From Limosilactobacillus pontis DSM 8475 (lineage in GTDB: Bacteria; Bacillota; Bacilli; Lactobacillales; Lactobacillaceae), in NCBI RefSeq assembly GCF_001435345.1, contig NZ_AZGO01000003.1, positions 1 through 58,821 of the forward strand: DNA of 58,821 nt, in the 5' to 3' direction. Under the pieces are notes generated by a model, which was not told the origin of the DNA, searched no databases, and saw nothing but the letters and a program-made list of their open reading frames with translations. Shown one piece after another: positions 16,767 through 25,943 of this stretch (positions are counted from its first letter, which is position 1; the number at the start of each line of letters is the position of its first letter). Made by a program: the position numbers and the translations under genes.

Positions 16767-16903
16767 TAAAATATTCACTTCTTATTGTTAGGATAGTTTA
16801 ATTATACGGCGAAACTGGGGCGGGGCAAAGAAATTACGATTTGGCGGGCCGGCGTGTTGTAAAATGGGAGCATTGATAATTATTTGAAAGGAAGTGGGAA
16901 CGG

Positions 16904-17829
16904 ATGTCAATCAGTCAAATCTTTACCCAGGTGGTCGTGATCTTCTTACTAATGCTTCTTGGGGTGGTCATCCGAAAGCTGGGTTTCCTGCATTCCCAGT
17001 CGATTAATGACCTGACAAATATCATTCTTTATTTTTTGTCGCCAATCGTGATCATCAAGGCATTTGAACAGCCATTTTCGCGGGCCCGTTTTAACCAGTT
17101 CCTGGTCCTGGTGGTGGCGGTTTTCTTAACCTACTTCGTCTCGATCCTGCTCGCCAGTTTACTCTTTCGCCGGGTCCGCGACCAGAACATCCGGCGAATC
17201 GCGATCTACGGGAGTATTCTAACAATGGCTTCATGGGGATCCCCCTGGCTCAGGGGCTCTTCGGCAGTATCGGGGTCTTCTATGCCGTGGCCTCGATGAT
17301 CGGATTTAACGTGATGTCGTGGACCCAGGGGATTGGGATCTTCCAGGACCGGACCCAACGGCGCTTCGGTGAGCAATTCAAGAAGATCATCTTAAACCCC
17401 AATATTATTGCCATCATCGTTGGCTTAATTATGTTTGTTACTTCATATCATTTGCCTAAACTACTATCCTCGTTTATTGACTACACCAGTCCAGCTTTCA
17501 CCCCAATGGCAATGATTGTCATTGGCTGTAACCTGGCTAACCTGAGCCTCAAGGATGTCAAGCTACCTGGTTCACTGTGGGTCAGCCTGGTTGTCCGGAA
17601 CCTGGTCTTCCCGATTCTGGGCGCCCTCATCCTGTTGGCAATGGGGGTTAGCGGGGTGCCAATGGTGACAACCGTGATTCTCAGTGCCTGCCCGGTGGCC
17701 GGGCTGGTGGTCCTCTTTACCCTACAGGCGGGTGGGTATGCTAAGCCGGCCACGATCCTGATGAGCATTTCGACCATTCTGAGTCTAGTGACGATCCCGA
17801 TTGTCTACGGGATCGTCAGTCTGTGGTGA
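16904..17829 (+). pseudogene. AEC family (auxin efflux carrier-like) transporter, frameshifted
   Basis: Together the two frames encode a complete ten-helix AEC permease, a family that includes malate/organic acid carriers. The first frame runs 16904-about 17222 (MSISQIFTQVVVIFLLMLLG to RRIAIYGSIL). The second resumes at about 17222 with SNNGFMGIPLAQGLFG and runs to 17829. The family normally reads YGS-x-F-SNxGFMGxPL across this junction, so one base is missing (or two extra) near 17218-17224. Either the gene is inactive or the base call is wrong. GAAAGGAAG precedes the ATG. Gene tail overlaps the convergent Fic remnant by 25 bases. Confidence 0.85.
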
Positions 17830-17990
17830 TTGCCCGGGCGATTCAGTATATCCAAAATATCCTTAGATTTTATCGAGATGTACGCAGTTTTCCCCTTTAA
17901 TTCATAGATTTGACTCAACTTTTCGACCATCGAGGTTGTTAGTCGTAGGTCGTTTAAGGTTTTGTAATTAAAAGTTTTCAGTGCAATCAT
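17805..17990 (-). pseudogene. Remnant of a Fic-family gene (N-terminal fragment)
   Basis: A 61-residue open frame whose first 50 residues (ALKTFNYKTLNDLRLTTSMV, then EKLSQIYELKGKTAYISIKS) resemble the N-terminal segment that precedes the inhibitory helix in many Fic proteins. Nothing matching a Fic core follows: the last ten residues run into the end of the AEC gene on the other strand. It is either a deletion remnant or a small protein of its own. The upstream region keeps a cluster of five palindromic half-sites, like the regulatory region of a complete gene. Family assignment is from pattern memory. Confidence 0.5.
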
Positions 17991-17995
17991 CTCCT

Positions 17996-18092
17996 TATCG
18001 GTGCAATTTTAGCATTTTTTGCACCGATAAAAAACCGAATCGGTGCAAAAGAAAAGTTATCGGTGCAAAATTAGCTGATTTTGCACCGGTAA
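17996..18092. repeat. Five copies of ATCGGTGCAA(AA) in inverted arrangement
   Basis: TATCGGTGCAA (17996-18006) faces TTGCACCGATA (18019-18029). A single ATCGGTGCAAAA follows at 18039-18050. TTATCGGTGCAAAA (18057-18070) faces TTTTGCACCGGTAA (18079-18092). All lie within 100 bases directly upstream of the Fic remnant. Spacing and symmetry suit operators for a dimeric regulator and not a CRISPR array. Confidence 0.85.
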
Positions 18093-18110
18093 CTGATTTA
18101 AAGCACTGAT

Positions 18111-20305
18111 TTACTTGGCTTTGAAGTAATGGATTTCTGACAGGTAGTCACCCTTATCCGTCGGGTCGGATAACAGGCCGACATTCATCAGCTCGTCACC
18201 GCCATAAGTCGTCTTGGTAGTGTCATCCTGGTAGTTCTTGCTTGGATCGAGGGCCACCATCTTGGTGTTGTAGATCTCGAACCGGTTGGTGTGGTGGGTC
18301 CGGAAGGTGAAGAGCAGGGCCTCGGACTTGTCGGGGCTAACGAACTCCCAGGCCACCTTGCTGCCACCCTCAAACGGGCTCTCTAGCCGGTAGAAGTCGC
18401 CGTACTGAATCAGGTGGCGATGAGCCTTGTAGAACTTGATCTGTTGCTTGACCAGTTTCTTTTCATCAGCGGTCAGGTCGGCCAGGTCGAGCTCGTAACC
18501 GAAGACGCCGCTCATCGCTACAGCACCCCGGGTTTCAAAGCTGATGTCCCGCCCGGTCTGCTGATTTGGTGAGACGGAGACGTGGGCGGTCATTGCCGAG
18601 GTCGGGTAGACCAGGGAGGTCCCGTACTGGATCTTCATCCGGTCGGCCGCGTCAGTATCATCGGACTGCCAGCTCTGTGGCATGTAGTAGAGAATTCCGG
18701 CATCAAACCGGCCGCCACCACCGGAGCAGCCCTCAAAGAGGATCTGTGGGTAGCGCTTGGTTAGCCGATCGAGGAGGTCGTAGAGACCGAGGACGTAGCG
18801 GTGGCCGATCTCACCCTCGTGTTCCGGCGTGGTGGCGACGGAGAAGACCTCGGTCAGGTTCCGGTTGAAGTCCCACTTGATATAGTCGATGTCGACCTTG
18901 TCCAGGACCTGGCACATCTGGTCAAAGATGTTGTCGACGATTTCCTTGCGGCTGAAGTCGAGGACGAGCTGGTTGCGAGAGAGGGTCATCCCCCGGCCTG
19001 GTTCGTGAATTGCCCAGTCGGGGTGCTTCTTATAGAGCTCGGAGTCCATGGAGATCATCTCGGGCTCGAACCAGAGGCCAAACTTCATCCCGGCGGCGTG
19101 AGTCTGATCTGCAACCTGCTTGAGGTTGACCTTCTTGCTGTTGACGAACCAATCACCCAGCGAAGAGTTGTCGTCGTTCCGGTGACCAAACCAACCATCG
19201 TCAAGGACGAACATCTCGATCCCCAGCGGTTTAGCTTCCTTGACGACCTCGTCGAGCTTCTTGTCGTCGAAGTCGAAGAAGGTGGCCTCCCAGTTGTTAA
19301 TGACGATTGGCCGGTCAGCGTACTGGTACTTGCCGCGGGCCACCCGGTTGGTCAGCAGGTGATGGAAGGCCTGGGACATCCCGTTGAGGCCCTTGGTGGA
19401 GAAGACGGTGATCGCCTCGGGGGTCTGGAATTTCTCCCCGGCCTCCAGGCGCCAGGAGAAGTTGAATTCGTTGATCCCGGCGAGTAGGCGAATCTGGTCG
19501 ATCTGGTCCTTCTCAATTTGGAACTGGTGGTTGCCAGAGTAGACCAGCAGGACACCGAGTGCGTTGCCCTGGAACTCGTCGGTGGACTTGTCGACAATGG
19601 CGGCGAACGGATTCATGTGGTGGGAGCTGGAGTTACGCCGGCTGGACAGCTCGAAGATCCCCTGGTCGAGGCTGGTCCGCCGCATCTGCCGTTCGTGGGC
19701 GTACTGGCCGGGCAGGTAGACGAGGTCGTAGTCTTGGTCGTTCTTCGGCAGGTCGAGCTGGATGGAGGCGACCTTCTCGATGTCAATTGGGTAGTCACTC
19801 GTGTTGACGACGCGGACGTTGCGGGTGATGACGGGGTAGTCCCGGTAGATCGTGTAGGACATATCACCAGGGCGACGTCGAGTACCGTGTCCTTCAGCGT
19901 GACCTCCAGGGTTTCGGCCTCGTCGTCGGCCTTGACATAGGAAGCTGGCAGGCCAGCCAGGGCCGGCTTGCCGGCAATGATCTTGTAGGAATCATAGCGG
20001 AAGTCGGTCAGCCGCGCCCCGTCCTTGCTACGGATAGTGATGGCCGGGACCCGATAGTCCCCGGTGTTGTTGCCGGAATATTCCTGGAGGAGGTCATCCT
20101 TGGAGTAGGTCCGGTCCATTGACTTGGGTAAGTTGCCGGAGAAGCCCCGGTCGACCCGCGGGTAGTAGCGTTCGCCGTGGTATTCCCGGATGGCGGGACC
20201 GTAGTAGAGGTGGCTGAGCAGGCCGCCCTCCTCGATGGCGAAGAGGTAGGAGACCTGCTTATTCTTCAGGTGGAAGACTTTGGTTTTTTCATCGAAATTA
20301 ATCAT
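18111..20305 (-). pseudogene. Alpha-galactosidase (GH36), frameshifted
   Basis: The two frames together give a GH36 alpha-galactosidase of about 730 residues, the usual length, which would release galactose from raffinose, stachyose or melibiose. Frame one (20305 to about 19863) covers the N-terminal domain (MINFDEKTKVFHLKNKQVSY). Frame two (from 19862) continues with MSYTIYRDYPVITRNVRVVN and holds the catalytic nucleophile region YIKWDFNRN and the acid/base region GCSGGGGRFD...WQSDDTDA. The junction reads GTGATATGTCC; removing one AT dinucleotide restores the frame. The gene is therefore inactive, or the sequence has an error. AAGGGAG precedes the ATG. Its divergent LacI regulator is intact. 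Confidence 0.9.
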
Positions 20306-20427
20306 TGCACGAATGGCTCCCTTCTTTGTTCAGCTCAAATTATAAAGCGGTTTCATCTAGGACCGTAGATTTTATCGGGTAAAGTGGTCAGATAAGATTG
20401 AACGTACGGACTATGGTATCGGGATAC

Positions 20428-20454
20428 TAAACGTTTACTATTTTCTGCTATAAT
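20428..20454 (+). promoter_or_regulatory. Promoter and operator of the LacI-type regulator
   Basis: TAAACGTTTA (20428-20437) is a perfect LacI/CcpA-type palindrome. TATAAT at 20449-20454 is preceded by TG to form an extended -10. On the other strand a TATAAT lies about 30 bases before the alpha-galactosidase start, so the site is shared between the divergent genes. Confidence 0.7.
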
Positions 20455-20477
20455 CGAGAAAAAAGGAGGGATTAACA

Positions 20478-21506
20478 ATGGCAAGCATCCGACAGATCGC
20501 CCGGCTGACCGGGTATTCTCTGGCCACGGTATCCCGGGTTCTCAACCACGATGACCGCCTGGCGGTGAAGGCCACGACCCGGGAGAAGATCATTCAGACG
20601 GCCGCCGCCTTGCACTATGAGACCCATGAGCATCATGGCGAGCGGGTCCGGGCGATGAACCTGCAGCGTAGCCGGATCCTGGTGCTCCTGACGCACCAGG
20701 ACAGCGGGCCAACGTCCTATTTCACCGAGATCAACCGGGGGATCAAGATGGCGGCCCAGGAGCACGGCCTGCCGATCAGTGCCTGGCTGATGTTTCCCCA
20801 GCCGGACTTTGACTACCGTCGGGCCGCAGACTACCACGCGCTAATCCTCGTCGGCACCTTCAGTCAGCACTTTCTGACCCGGCTCTACCATTACAATCAG
20901 AACCTGATAATCATTGACGACTACCGCTACTCGGACCGCTACGACCTGGTGCGCAACAACTACGAGGCGGTGATGCACCAGGCACTTGATCAGCTCTATC
21001 GGCAGGGGCACCGTCATATCTTCTTCATCGGTGGAGCGATCAACCCGGTGGCGGCACGGGGGAGTGAACAGACCGGGATCGCCGACATCCGGACCCGGGT
21101 GTATGAGAACTGGATGCAGGTCCACCACCTAACCGCCCATACCTACGTGACGCGGTGGATCGAAGCGGACGGGCACCACGCGATGACCGCCATTCTTGAC
21201 CGGCGGCTGCCAATCGATGCCCTGGTGATCGCCAGCGACCGGTTGGCGGTCGGGGTGTATCAGGCCCTGCACGAGCGCGGGGTGTCGGTGCCGGACAACC
21301 TGGCTGTGGTCAGCTTTGACGATTCTGCCCAGGCTGCCCAGCTGACCCCACCACTGTCGTCCATCCGCCCGCACAGCTACGAGATGGGCCGGGCCGCTGT
21401 TCGTCTGGCGATCGAGCGCTTGATCGACCGCCGGACTGTGGCGGAGCAGGTGATCCTGCCGTCCCGCCTCGTGGAGCGGGCCAGCAGCGCGCCGCAGTCA
21501 AAGTGA
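20478..21506 (+). CDS. LacI-family regulator of alpha-galactosidase
   Basis: A 342-residue LacI-family repressor of full length. The helix-turn-helix is MASIRQIARLTGYSLATVSR, followed by the hinge and a sugar-binding-protein-like domain with the dimer segment DALVIASDRLAVGVYQAL and the family motif VVSFDD. AAAAGGAGG precedes the ATG. It diverges from the alpha-galactosidase gene and a palindromic operator lies between them, so it most likely represses alpha-galactoside use in the absence of sugar (MsmR/GalR-like role). Its target being frameshifted while the regulator is intact suggests recent damage. Confidence 0.9.
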   Translation: MASIRQIARLTGYSLATVSRVLNHDDRLAVKATTREKIIQTAAALHYETHEHHGERVRAMNLQRSRILVLLTHQDSGPTSYFTEINRGIKMAAQEHGLPISAWLMFPQPDFDYRRAADYHALILVGTFSQHFLTRLYHYNQNLIIIDDYRYSDRYDLVRNNYEAVMHQALDQLYRQGHRHIFFIGGAINPVAARGSEQTGIADIRTRVYENWMQVHHLTAHTYVTRWIEADGHHAMTAILDRRLPIDALVIASDRLAVGVYQALHERGVSVPDNLAVVSFDDSAQAAQLTPPLSSIRPHSYEMGRAAVRLAIERLIDRRTVAEQVILPSRLVERASSAPQSK

Positions 21507-21562
21507 GGCTATTCAGTGAGTGATCATTGACGTTTGTTATAATGGATCCGACCTTTAATAAG

Positions 21563-21581
21563 TGATATCATATGAGTATCA
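21563..21581 (+). promoter_or_regulatory. Operator-like dyad before the toxin-antitoxin pair
   Basis: TGATA and TATCA form an inverted repeat nine bases apart (21563-21567 with 21577-21581). It lies between a TGT-TATAAT extended -10 (about 21539-21544) and the antitoxin start, where RelB-type antitoxins bind to repress their own operon. Confidence 0.5.
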
Positions 21582-21614
21582 ATAAGATACCGATGTGAAA
21601 GAGGAGGCGTTAGC

Positions 21615-21938
21615 ATGGCAACGATTAAACCAAAAGCTAAAACTAGTTCGACCATTCGTCTCGACCCAGAATTGCGTAAAGAACTTTCAGAAGGATTAGC
21701 TAATGTTGGTATGACCGTCAACGGCTATTTCACGATGGCTGCTAAACAATTCATTATTCAGGGGAAAGTACCATTTGAAATCAAGAATGTGCCCAAGGTC
21801 GAGCACGTAACCTTTAATGATGAAACCCGAAAAGCAATTGTTCGTGCGTATGCCGAAGAAGAGGGAATTATTTCAGATACCGCGAAGACCTTTGATGATG
21901 CCGATGATGCAATGAAGGAACTTTTCAATGATAAATAA
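21615..21938 (+). CDS. Type II antitoxin, RelB/DinJ family
   Basis: A 107-residue antitoxin. The N-terminal ribbon-helix-helix is STIRLDPELRKELSEGLANV and the VPFEI signature of the RelB/DinJ family occurs near residue 52. The acidic C-terminal part (FDDADDAMKELFNDK) would neutralise the toxin. GAGGAGG lies upstream of the ATG. The last 11 bases overlap the toxin gene, the usual antitoxin-first arrangement that couples translation. The protein should dimerise on the upstream dyad and repress the operon. Confidence 0.92.
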   Translation: MATIKPKAKTSSTIRLDPELRKELSEGLANVGMTVNGYFTMAAKQFIIQGKVPFEIKNVPKVEHVTFNDETRKAIVRAYAEEEGIISDTAKTFDDADDAMKELFNDK

Positions 21939-22236
21939 TAATTGGAGGGTTTGCTTTGACCGGCAATTCCAGCTTGACGTTAACAAATGGAAAAATCAGG
22001 TTGACGATTTACAGGGTGAATTACGAGATATTGATGACTATATTATAGAATATGGGGAAATCCCAAGCGAATATGATCCACACGAACTAGTGGATCCAAC
22101 TCTCCCGTATACTGGTACGATGGATTTCCATCTTTTCGACAGTAAAGTTGATTTGCTGGTAATCTATACCGAAATCAATAAACACCGTGTTTTTCGCTTT
22201 ATGCGCCTTGGTAGTCATAACGAACTTTTTCATTGA
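21928..22236 (+). CDS. Type II toxin, YafQ/RelE-like
   Basis: A 102-residue RelE-superfamily toxin, expected to be a ribosome-dependent mRNA endonuclease. The family's C-terminal catalytic stretch is visible: LLVIYTEINKHRVFRFMRLGSHNELFH, in which the final GSHxELF is typical of YafQ. The first half holds the helical hairpin VNKWKNQVDDLQGELRDIDDYI. The ATG at 21928 overlaps the antitoxin end and is preceded by AAGGAA; no later in-frame start gives the family N-terminus. It forms a complete pair with the upstream antitoxin. Confidence 0.88.
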   Translation: MINNNWRVCFDRQFQLDVNKWKNQVDDLQGELRDIDDYIIEYGEIPSEYDPHELVDPTLPYTGTMDFHLFDSKVDLLVIYTEINKHRVFRFMRLGSHNELFH

Positions 22237-22313
22237 TAGCTTTAGAAACTATTTGTGGGGAACCGATTCCGTAGTAGAAAATGATCTAATTGGTACCATA
22301 ATATGACAAACAA

Positions 22314-22357
22314 AAAAGCCTTAGAATTATCGTTAACCGGTAGTCCTAAGGCTTTTG
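22314..22357. terminator. Bidirectional terminator
   Basis: AAAAGCCTTAG pairs with CTAAGGCTTTT, between the toxin gene and the convergent acetyltransferase gene. Confidence 0.9.
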
Positions 22358-22360
22358 CAA

Positions 22361-22975
22361 TTATTTTGAAATTTCCGACAGCAGTTTAGGATCGATCTTC
22401 ATCCGGCCGTGGTAGTACTTGCGGTCGTGGTTGCTGATCGGCCGGACCACCTTGGCGGGGACCCCAACCGCGACCACGTTGGCCGGCAGGTCCTTGGTGA
22501 CGACCGCCCCGGCGCCGACCACGGTGTTGTCACCGATCGTGACGCCCGGCACGACGGTCACGTTGGCACCCAGCCAGCAGTTCTTGCCGATGTGGATCGG
22601 CAGGTTGTACTGGTAACCGCGCTGGCGCAGCTCCGGCAGGACCGGGTGGCCGGCCGAGGCCAGGGTGACGTTGGGCCCGATCATCGTGTGGTCGCCGATG
22701 TAGATGTAGGTGTCGTCGACCGCGGTCAGGTTAAAATTGGCGTAGACATAGTCGCCGAGCATAACGTGCTGGCCGCCAAAGTTGGCACGGAAGGGTGGTT
22801 CAAGGTAGCAGCCCTTGCCGACCCTGCCGAGCATCTCTTTCAACAGGCGCTGACGCTTGTCGTCCTCGGTTGGCAGGGTCCGGTTGTACTCGTACATCTT
22901 CAGCTGAGCCTGCTTTTGGACCTTGAGGATGGCCGGGTCCTCTGGATTATAGATCTGTTGGTCATGAAGTCCCAT
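22361..22975 (-). CDS. Maltose/galactoside O-acetyltransferase-like protein
   Basis: A 204-residue left-handed beta-helix acetyltransferase (LacA/MAA type) that transfers acetyl from acetyl-CoA to a sugar hydroxyl. The hexapeptide repeats run from about residue 60 to 185, with the catalytic histidine in the ASAGHPV segment and the typical end GAGAVVTKDLPANVVAVGVPAKVVR. The N-terminal helical region (LKMYEYNRTLPTED) is normal for the family. Monocistronic; a paralogous shorter acetyltransferase lies at 36112. Substrate unknown, likely a detoxification role for excess sugars. Confidence 0.9.
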   Translation of the reverse strand: MGLHDQQIYNPEDPAILKVQKQAQLKMYEYNRTLPTEDDKRQRLLKEMLGRVGKGCYLEPPFRANFGGQHVMLGDYVYANFNLTAVDDTYIYIGDHTMIGPNVTLASAGHPVLPELRQRGYQYNLPIHIGKNCWLGANVTVVPGVTIGDNTVVGAGAVVTKDLPANVVAVGVPAKVVRPISNHDRKYYHGRMKIDPKLLSEISK

Positions 22976-23057
22976 GATAAATACCCCATTTCGTTATTAT
23001 TTAGGTATCATTGTAAACGATTTCTTCGGGGGCGCTGTCAAGGGACGGCAATAAAAA

Positions 23058-23083
23058 TGGTGGCCAGGAATTCCTGACCACCG
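23058..23083 (-). terminator. Terminator of the oxidoreductase operon
   Basis: GGTGGTCAGGAATTCCTGGCCACC on the minus strand folds on itself (one mismatch) and is followed by ATTTTTATT. Confidence 0.8.
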
Positions 23084-23090
23084 CTTTTAG

Positions 23091-23732
23091 TTAGACGTTC
23101 TTAACAGCATCCGCAATCGGTGTTTCGCCACTGCGCATCATGATAACCTTGCCGATGGTGTTGTCGGCGTCAAGCACGTCGGCCAATACCTGGGCGACGT
23201 CCGGAATCGGGTTGGTGGTGTCGTTACCCGAACCGAAGCTAACCTTGCCGATGCCGGCCGCCTCGGTCAGGGATGCCGGCTGGACGATCGTGTAGCCCAA
23301 GTTGGTACTCTTGATCAGGTAGTTGTCGGCGAAGAACTTGGCGATGTTGTAGTCGGTGATCGCTGCTAGAGCCGGGTATTCAGCCCACTTTTCCGGCTGG
23401 AGGGCGTACATCGAGCTCAGCATGATGTAGCGCTTGATCCCGGCCCGTTCAGCGGCCTGCATGGTCTTGACCGCGCCCATGGCATCGGTCTGGAGGAGGT
23501 CCTTACCCCGGGAGCCGGCGACGAAGTAAACCGCGTCGCAACCCGCCATCAGGCTGGCAAGCTTGGCGACGTCACCGTGCAGGTCGAGGGCAACGGGGGT
23601 GACCCCGTTCAGCTGGACGATCTTCTCAGGGTGGCGAGATCCGGCCACGACCTCGTTACCCGCGGCAATCAGGTCCTTGATTAGTTCGGTGGCCACACGT
23701 CCGGAGCCACCGGCGATGAATACTTTACTCAT
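23091..23732 (-). CDS. NAD(P)-binding oxidoreductase (atypical SDR)
   Basis: A 213-residue Rossmann protein of the NAD(P)H-binding/NmrA-like group. The dinucleotide motif GGSGRVAT is at residues 8-15, SSMYA (about 107-111) corresponds to the SDR serine region, and the classical YxxxK is only partly represented (DYNIAKFFAD). It probably reduces a small electrophile or acts as a redox sensor. It is the second gene of a two-gene operon, 17 bases behind a nitroreductase, which supports a shared oxidative or electrophile stress role. Confidence 0.85.
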   Translation of the reverse strand: MSKVFIAGGSGRVATELIKDLIAAGNEVVAGSRHPEKIVQLNGVTPVALDLHGDVAKLASLMAGCDAVYFVAGSRGKDLLQTDAMGAVKTMQAAERAGIKRYIMLSSMYALQPEKWAEYPALAAITDYNIAKFFADNYLIKSTNLGYTIVQPASLTEAAGIGKVSFGSGNDTTNPIPDVAQVLADVLDADNTIGKVIMMRSGETPIADAVKNV

Positions 23733-23749
23733 AAAAATTCCTCCTTAGT

Positions 23750-24400
23750 TTAATCCTTAATGGTTAGAATTGAATTCTCCGGTGCCCGAGCGGAGCGGAA
23801 GTCGTTGATCCTCTTGGCCGGATCGCGGTAGCCAAGGGCGATTCCCATCACCAGTTGGGTATTGGCGGGGATGCCCATGATCTCCCGCACCGCGTCAGGG
23901 TAGCGGACGATCTCGTAGGCCGGCATGGAGTCGATTCGCTGGTCGGCTGCCGCCAGCATCAGGGTCTGACCAAACGCGCCGAGATCATAGATGGACCACC
24001 CCGTTGCACCCTTGGGCAGGGTGAGGTAGACCAGAGCCGCAGCGTCATAAAGCCGGGTCTGTGAATCGGTCATCTGCTGGATATCGGTTCCCAGGTATTG
24101 CTGGAGGGCAGTGCTCCAGTCGGCCATGTTTTCCTGTGCCTGCTGATTCCACTGCGTCCGGTGGGCGACGGGCAGATCACTGTTGCCCTTGACTCCCTGC
24201 TGGGTGGCGGCCAGGTGGTGGGCTTTAATCTTCTTCAGGCTATCGCCGGTCGCAACATAGACCTTCCAAGGCTGTGAGTTGGCCCAGGATGGGGTTCGTG
24301 CGGCGGTTCTTATCAGGTCCCGCAAAGTGGCCGCATCGATCTGCCGGTTGGTAAAGTAGCGGACCGATTGACGATAGTTGACAGCTTGCTTGAATTCCAT
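23750..24400 (-). CDS. Nitroreductase family protein
   Basis: A 216-residue FMN-dependent NAD(P)H oxidoreductase. The FMN-binding N-terminus RQSVRYFTNRQID and the PSWANSQPWKVYV segment are typical of nitroreductases, as is YDLGAFGQTLMLAAAD in the middle. It would reduce nitro-aromatics or quinones. First gene of an operon with the SDR-like protein behind it. GGAGG precedes the ATG. Confidence 0.9.
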   Translation of the reverse strand: MEFKQAVNYRQSVRYFTNRQIDAATLRDLIRTAARTPSWANSQPWKVYVATGDSLKKIKAHHLAATQQGVKGNSDLPVAHRTQWNQQAQENMADWSTALQQYLGTDIQQMTDSQTRLYDAAALVYLTLPKGATGWSIYDLGAFGQTLMLAAADQRIDSMPAYEIVRYPDAVREIMGIPANTQLVMGIALGYRDPAKRINDFRSARAPENSILTIKD

Positions 24401-24554
24401 GGTGAATTCCTCCCTCAGGTGATTTCATTTCCATTCTAGCTTACAAATGATAAGTAGGAAAAAAACACTTTGGCCGACGGTGAAGCGTAAAGTGAGTTAT
24501 GATTGATAGTGTAATAGTCATGCCTACGTATTTTTATCAAGGAAGGGATATTCA

Positions 24555-25877
24555 ATGACGGAAGAACGCCATCTAACAAGTAAAATGGTTGAAAAATACC
24601 AGGAAGAATTTCACACGCGCCGGGACGCTGACGTGATTGCCCGGGCCGTCCAGAAGAACGGGATCAAGAACGCCAGCGAGGATCCGGCGGCCAGCCAACG
24701 CCTCCACCGGGCCTTCTCCTACGAGATCAAGACCGGGAAGCCGTCCAACCAGCGTCACAGTGGCCGTTGCTGGTCATTTGCGACCCTGAACACGCTCCGT
24801 CACAAGTTCGCCACGAAGTACAACTTCAAGGACTTCGAGCTCTCCCAGAACTACCTCTTCTTCTGGGACCGGATCGAGCGGGCCAACATGTACTTCCAAA
24901 AGATCATCGCAACGGCCAAGAAGCCGCTTCATGACCGGACCGTCGACTTCTACCTCAGCTTTGCCTTAAATGACGGTGGTCAGTGGGCCAACGCTGCCTC
25001 GATCATCGAGAAGTACGGGGTCGTTCCGGAGTATGTGATGCCGGATACCCACAACACCAGGGACACCAGCGATGTGGCCGAGGTCATGAACTACCTGATG
25101 CGTAAGGATGCCCTCGAGTTGCGGCGGATGGTCAATGACGGTGCAGACAAGGCCGAGCTGGCCAAGGCCCAGGAGCGGATGATGGCCGATGTCTACAAGG
25201 TGGCCGCCTACTCCTTTGGTGAACCACCGACGAAGTTTGACCTGGAATACCGGGATGACGACAAGAAGTTCCACCAGGTGTTGGGCCTGACCCCGCTTAA
25301 GTTCTATCGGGAATACTTTGATACTAACCTGAATGACTACGTGGTGGTCACCAACGCCCCTGATCACGAGTACAACAAGGTCTATGCGATGCCGACCCAG
25401 GACAGCGTGGCCAATGGGATCCCGATCAAGTTTGTCAACGTGCCATTCAAGTACCTGCAGGAGGCTGCCATGAAGCAGCTGAAGGCCGGTGAGACTGTCT
25501 GGGTTGGTAACGACGTCCTCCAGCAGATGGACCGCAAGCGGGGCCTGATGGACGCCAAGCTCTTCCGGCGGGCCGAGTTGCTCGACGTCGACTTTGTGAT
25601 GGACAAGAAAGACCGGCTGGAATCCAAGCAGGCAATGGTTTCCCACGCCATGACCTTGACCGGCTTCGACCTGGCCAAGGGCGAACCAACCCGGTGGAAG
25701 ATCGAAAATAGCTGGGGCAAGGATAACGGGGCTAACGGTTACTTTGTCATGACCCAGGATTGGTTCAAGGAATACACCTACGAGGCGGTCATCAACAAGA
25801 AGTATCTCGATGACGACCTTAAGAAGCTAGCTGCGTCACCAGCAGTTGACCTGACGGCCTGGGACTCATTACAATAA
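24555..25877 (+). CDS. pepC: Aminopeptidase C (C1 family, bleomycin hydrolase type)
   Basis: A 440-residue cysteine aminopeptidase, cytoplasmic, homohexameric in relatives. The oxyanion glutamine Q66 and catalytic C72 are in NQRHSGRCWSFA, the histidine in SHAMTLTGFD and the asparagine in IENSWG near residue 385. Length is normal. It complements PepN and PepD in peptide breakdown. GGAAGGG lies before the ATG. Codon use is strongly biased as expected for a well-expressed gene. Confidence 0.96.
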   Translation: MTEERHLTSKMVEKYQEEFHTRRDADVIARAVQKNGIKNASEDPAASQRLHRAFSYEIKTGKPSNQRHSGRCWSFATLNTLRHKFATKYNFKDFELSQNYLFFWDRIERANMYFQKIIATAKKPLHDRTVDFYLSFALNDGGQWANAASIIEKYGVVPEYVMPDTHNTRDTSDVAEVMNYLMRKDALELRRMVNDGADKAELAKAQERMMADVYKVAAYSFGEPPTKFDLEYRDDDKKFHQVLGLTPLKFYREYFDTNLNDYVVVTNAPDHEYNKVYAMPTQDSVANGIPIKFVNVPFKYLQEAAMKQLKAGETVWVGNDVLQQMDRKRGLMDAKLFRRAELLDVDFVMDKKDRLESKQAMVSHAMTLTGFDLAKGEPTRWKIENSWGKDNGANGYFVMTQDWFKEYTYEAVINKKYLDDDLKKLAASPAVDLTAWDSLQ

Positions 25878-25885
25878 GCGTGACG

Positions 25886-25928
25886 AAGGCGGTGCAGGGG
25901 ACCTCTCCGGCATGGCCTTTATTTATTT
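25886..25928 (+). terminator. Terminator of pepC
   Basis: AAGGC-(GG)-TGC pairs with GCA-(TG)-GCCTT, followed by TATTTATTT. Confidence 0.6.
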
Positions 25929-25943
25929 GAAGGAGGAATCGTA

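Noticed and set aside
13005-18092. Repeats at 13005-13053 and 17996-18092 as CRISPR
   Set aside because: Units are 10-14 bases, without regular spacers and partly inverted; no cas genes.
18801-19487. Plus-strand open frame opposite the alpha-galactosidase gene
   Set aside because: Low-complexity valine/glycine-rich translation typical of an antisense frame; no start signals.
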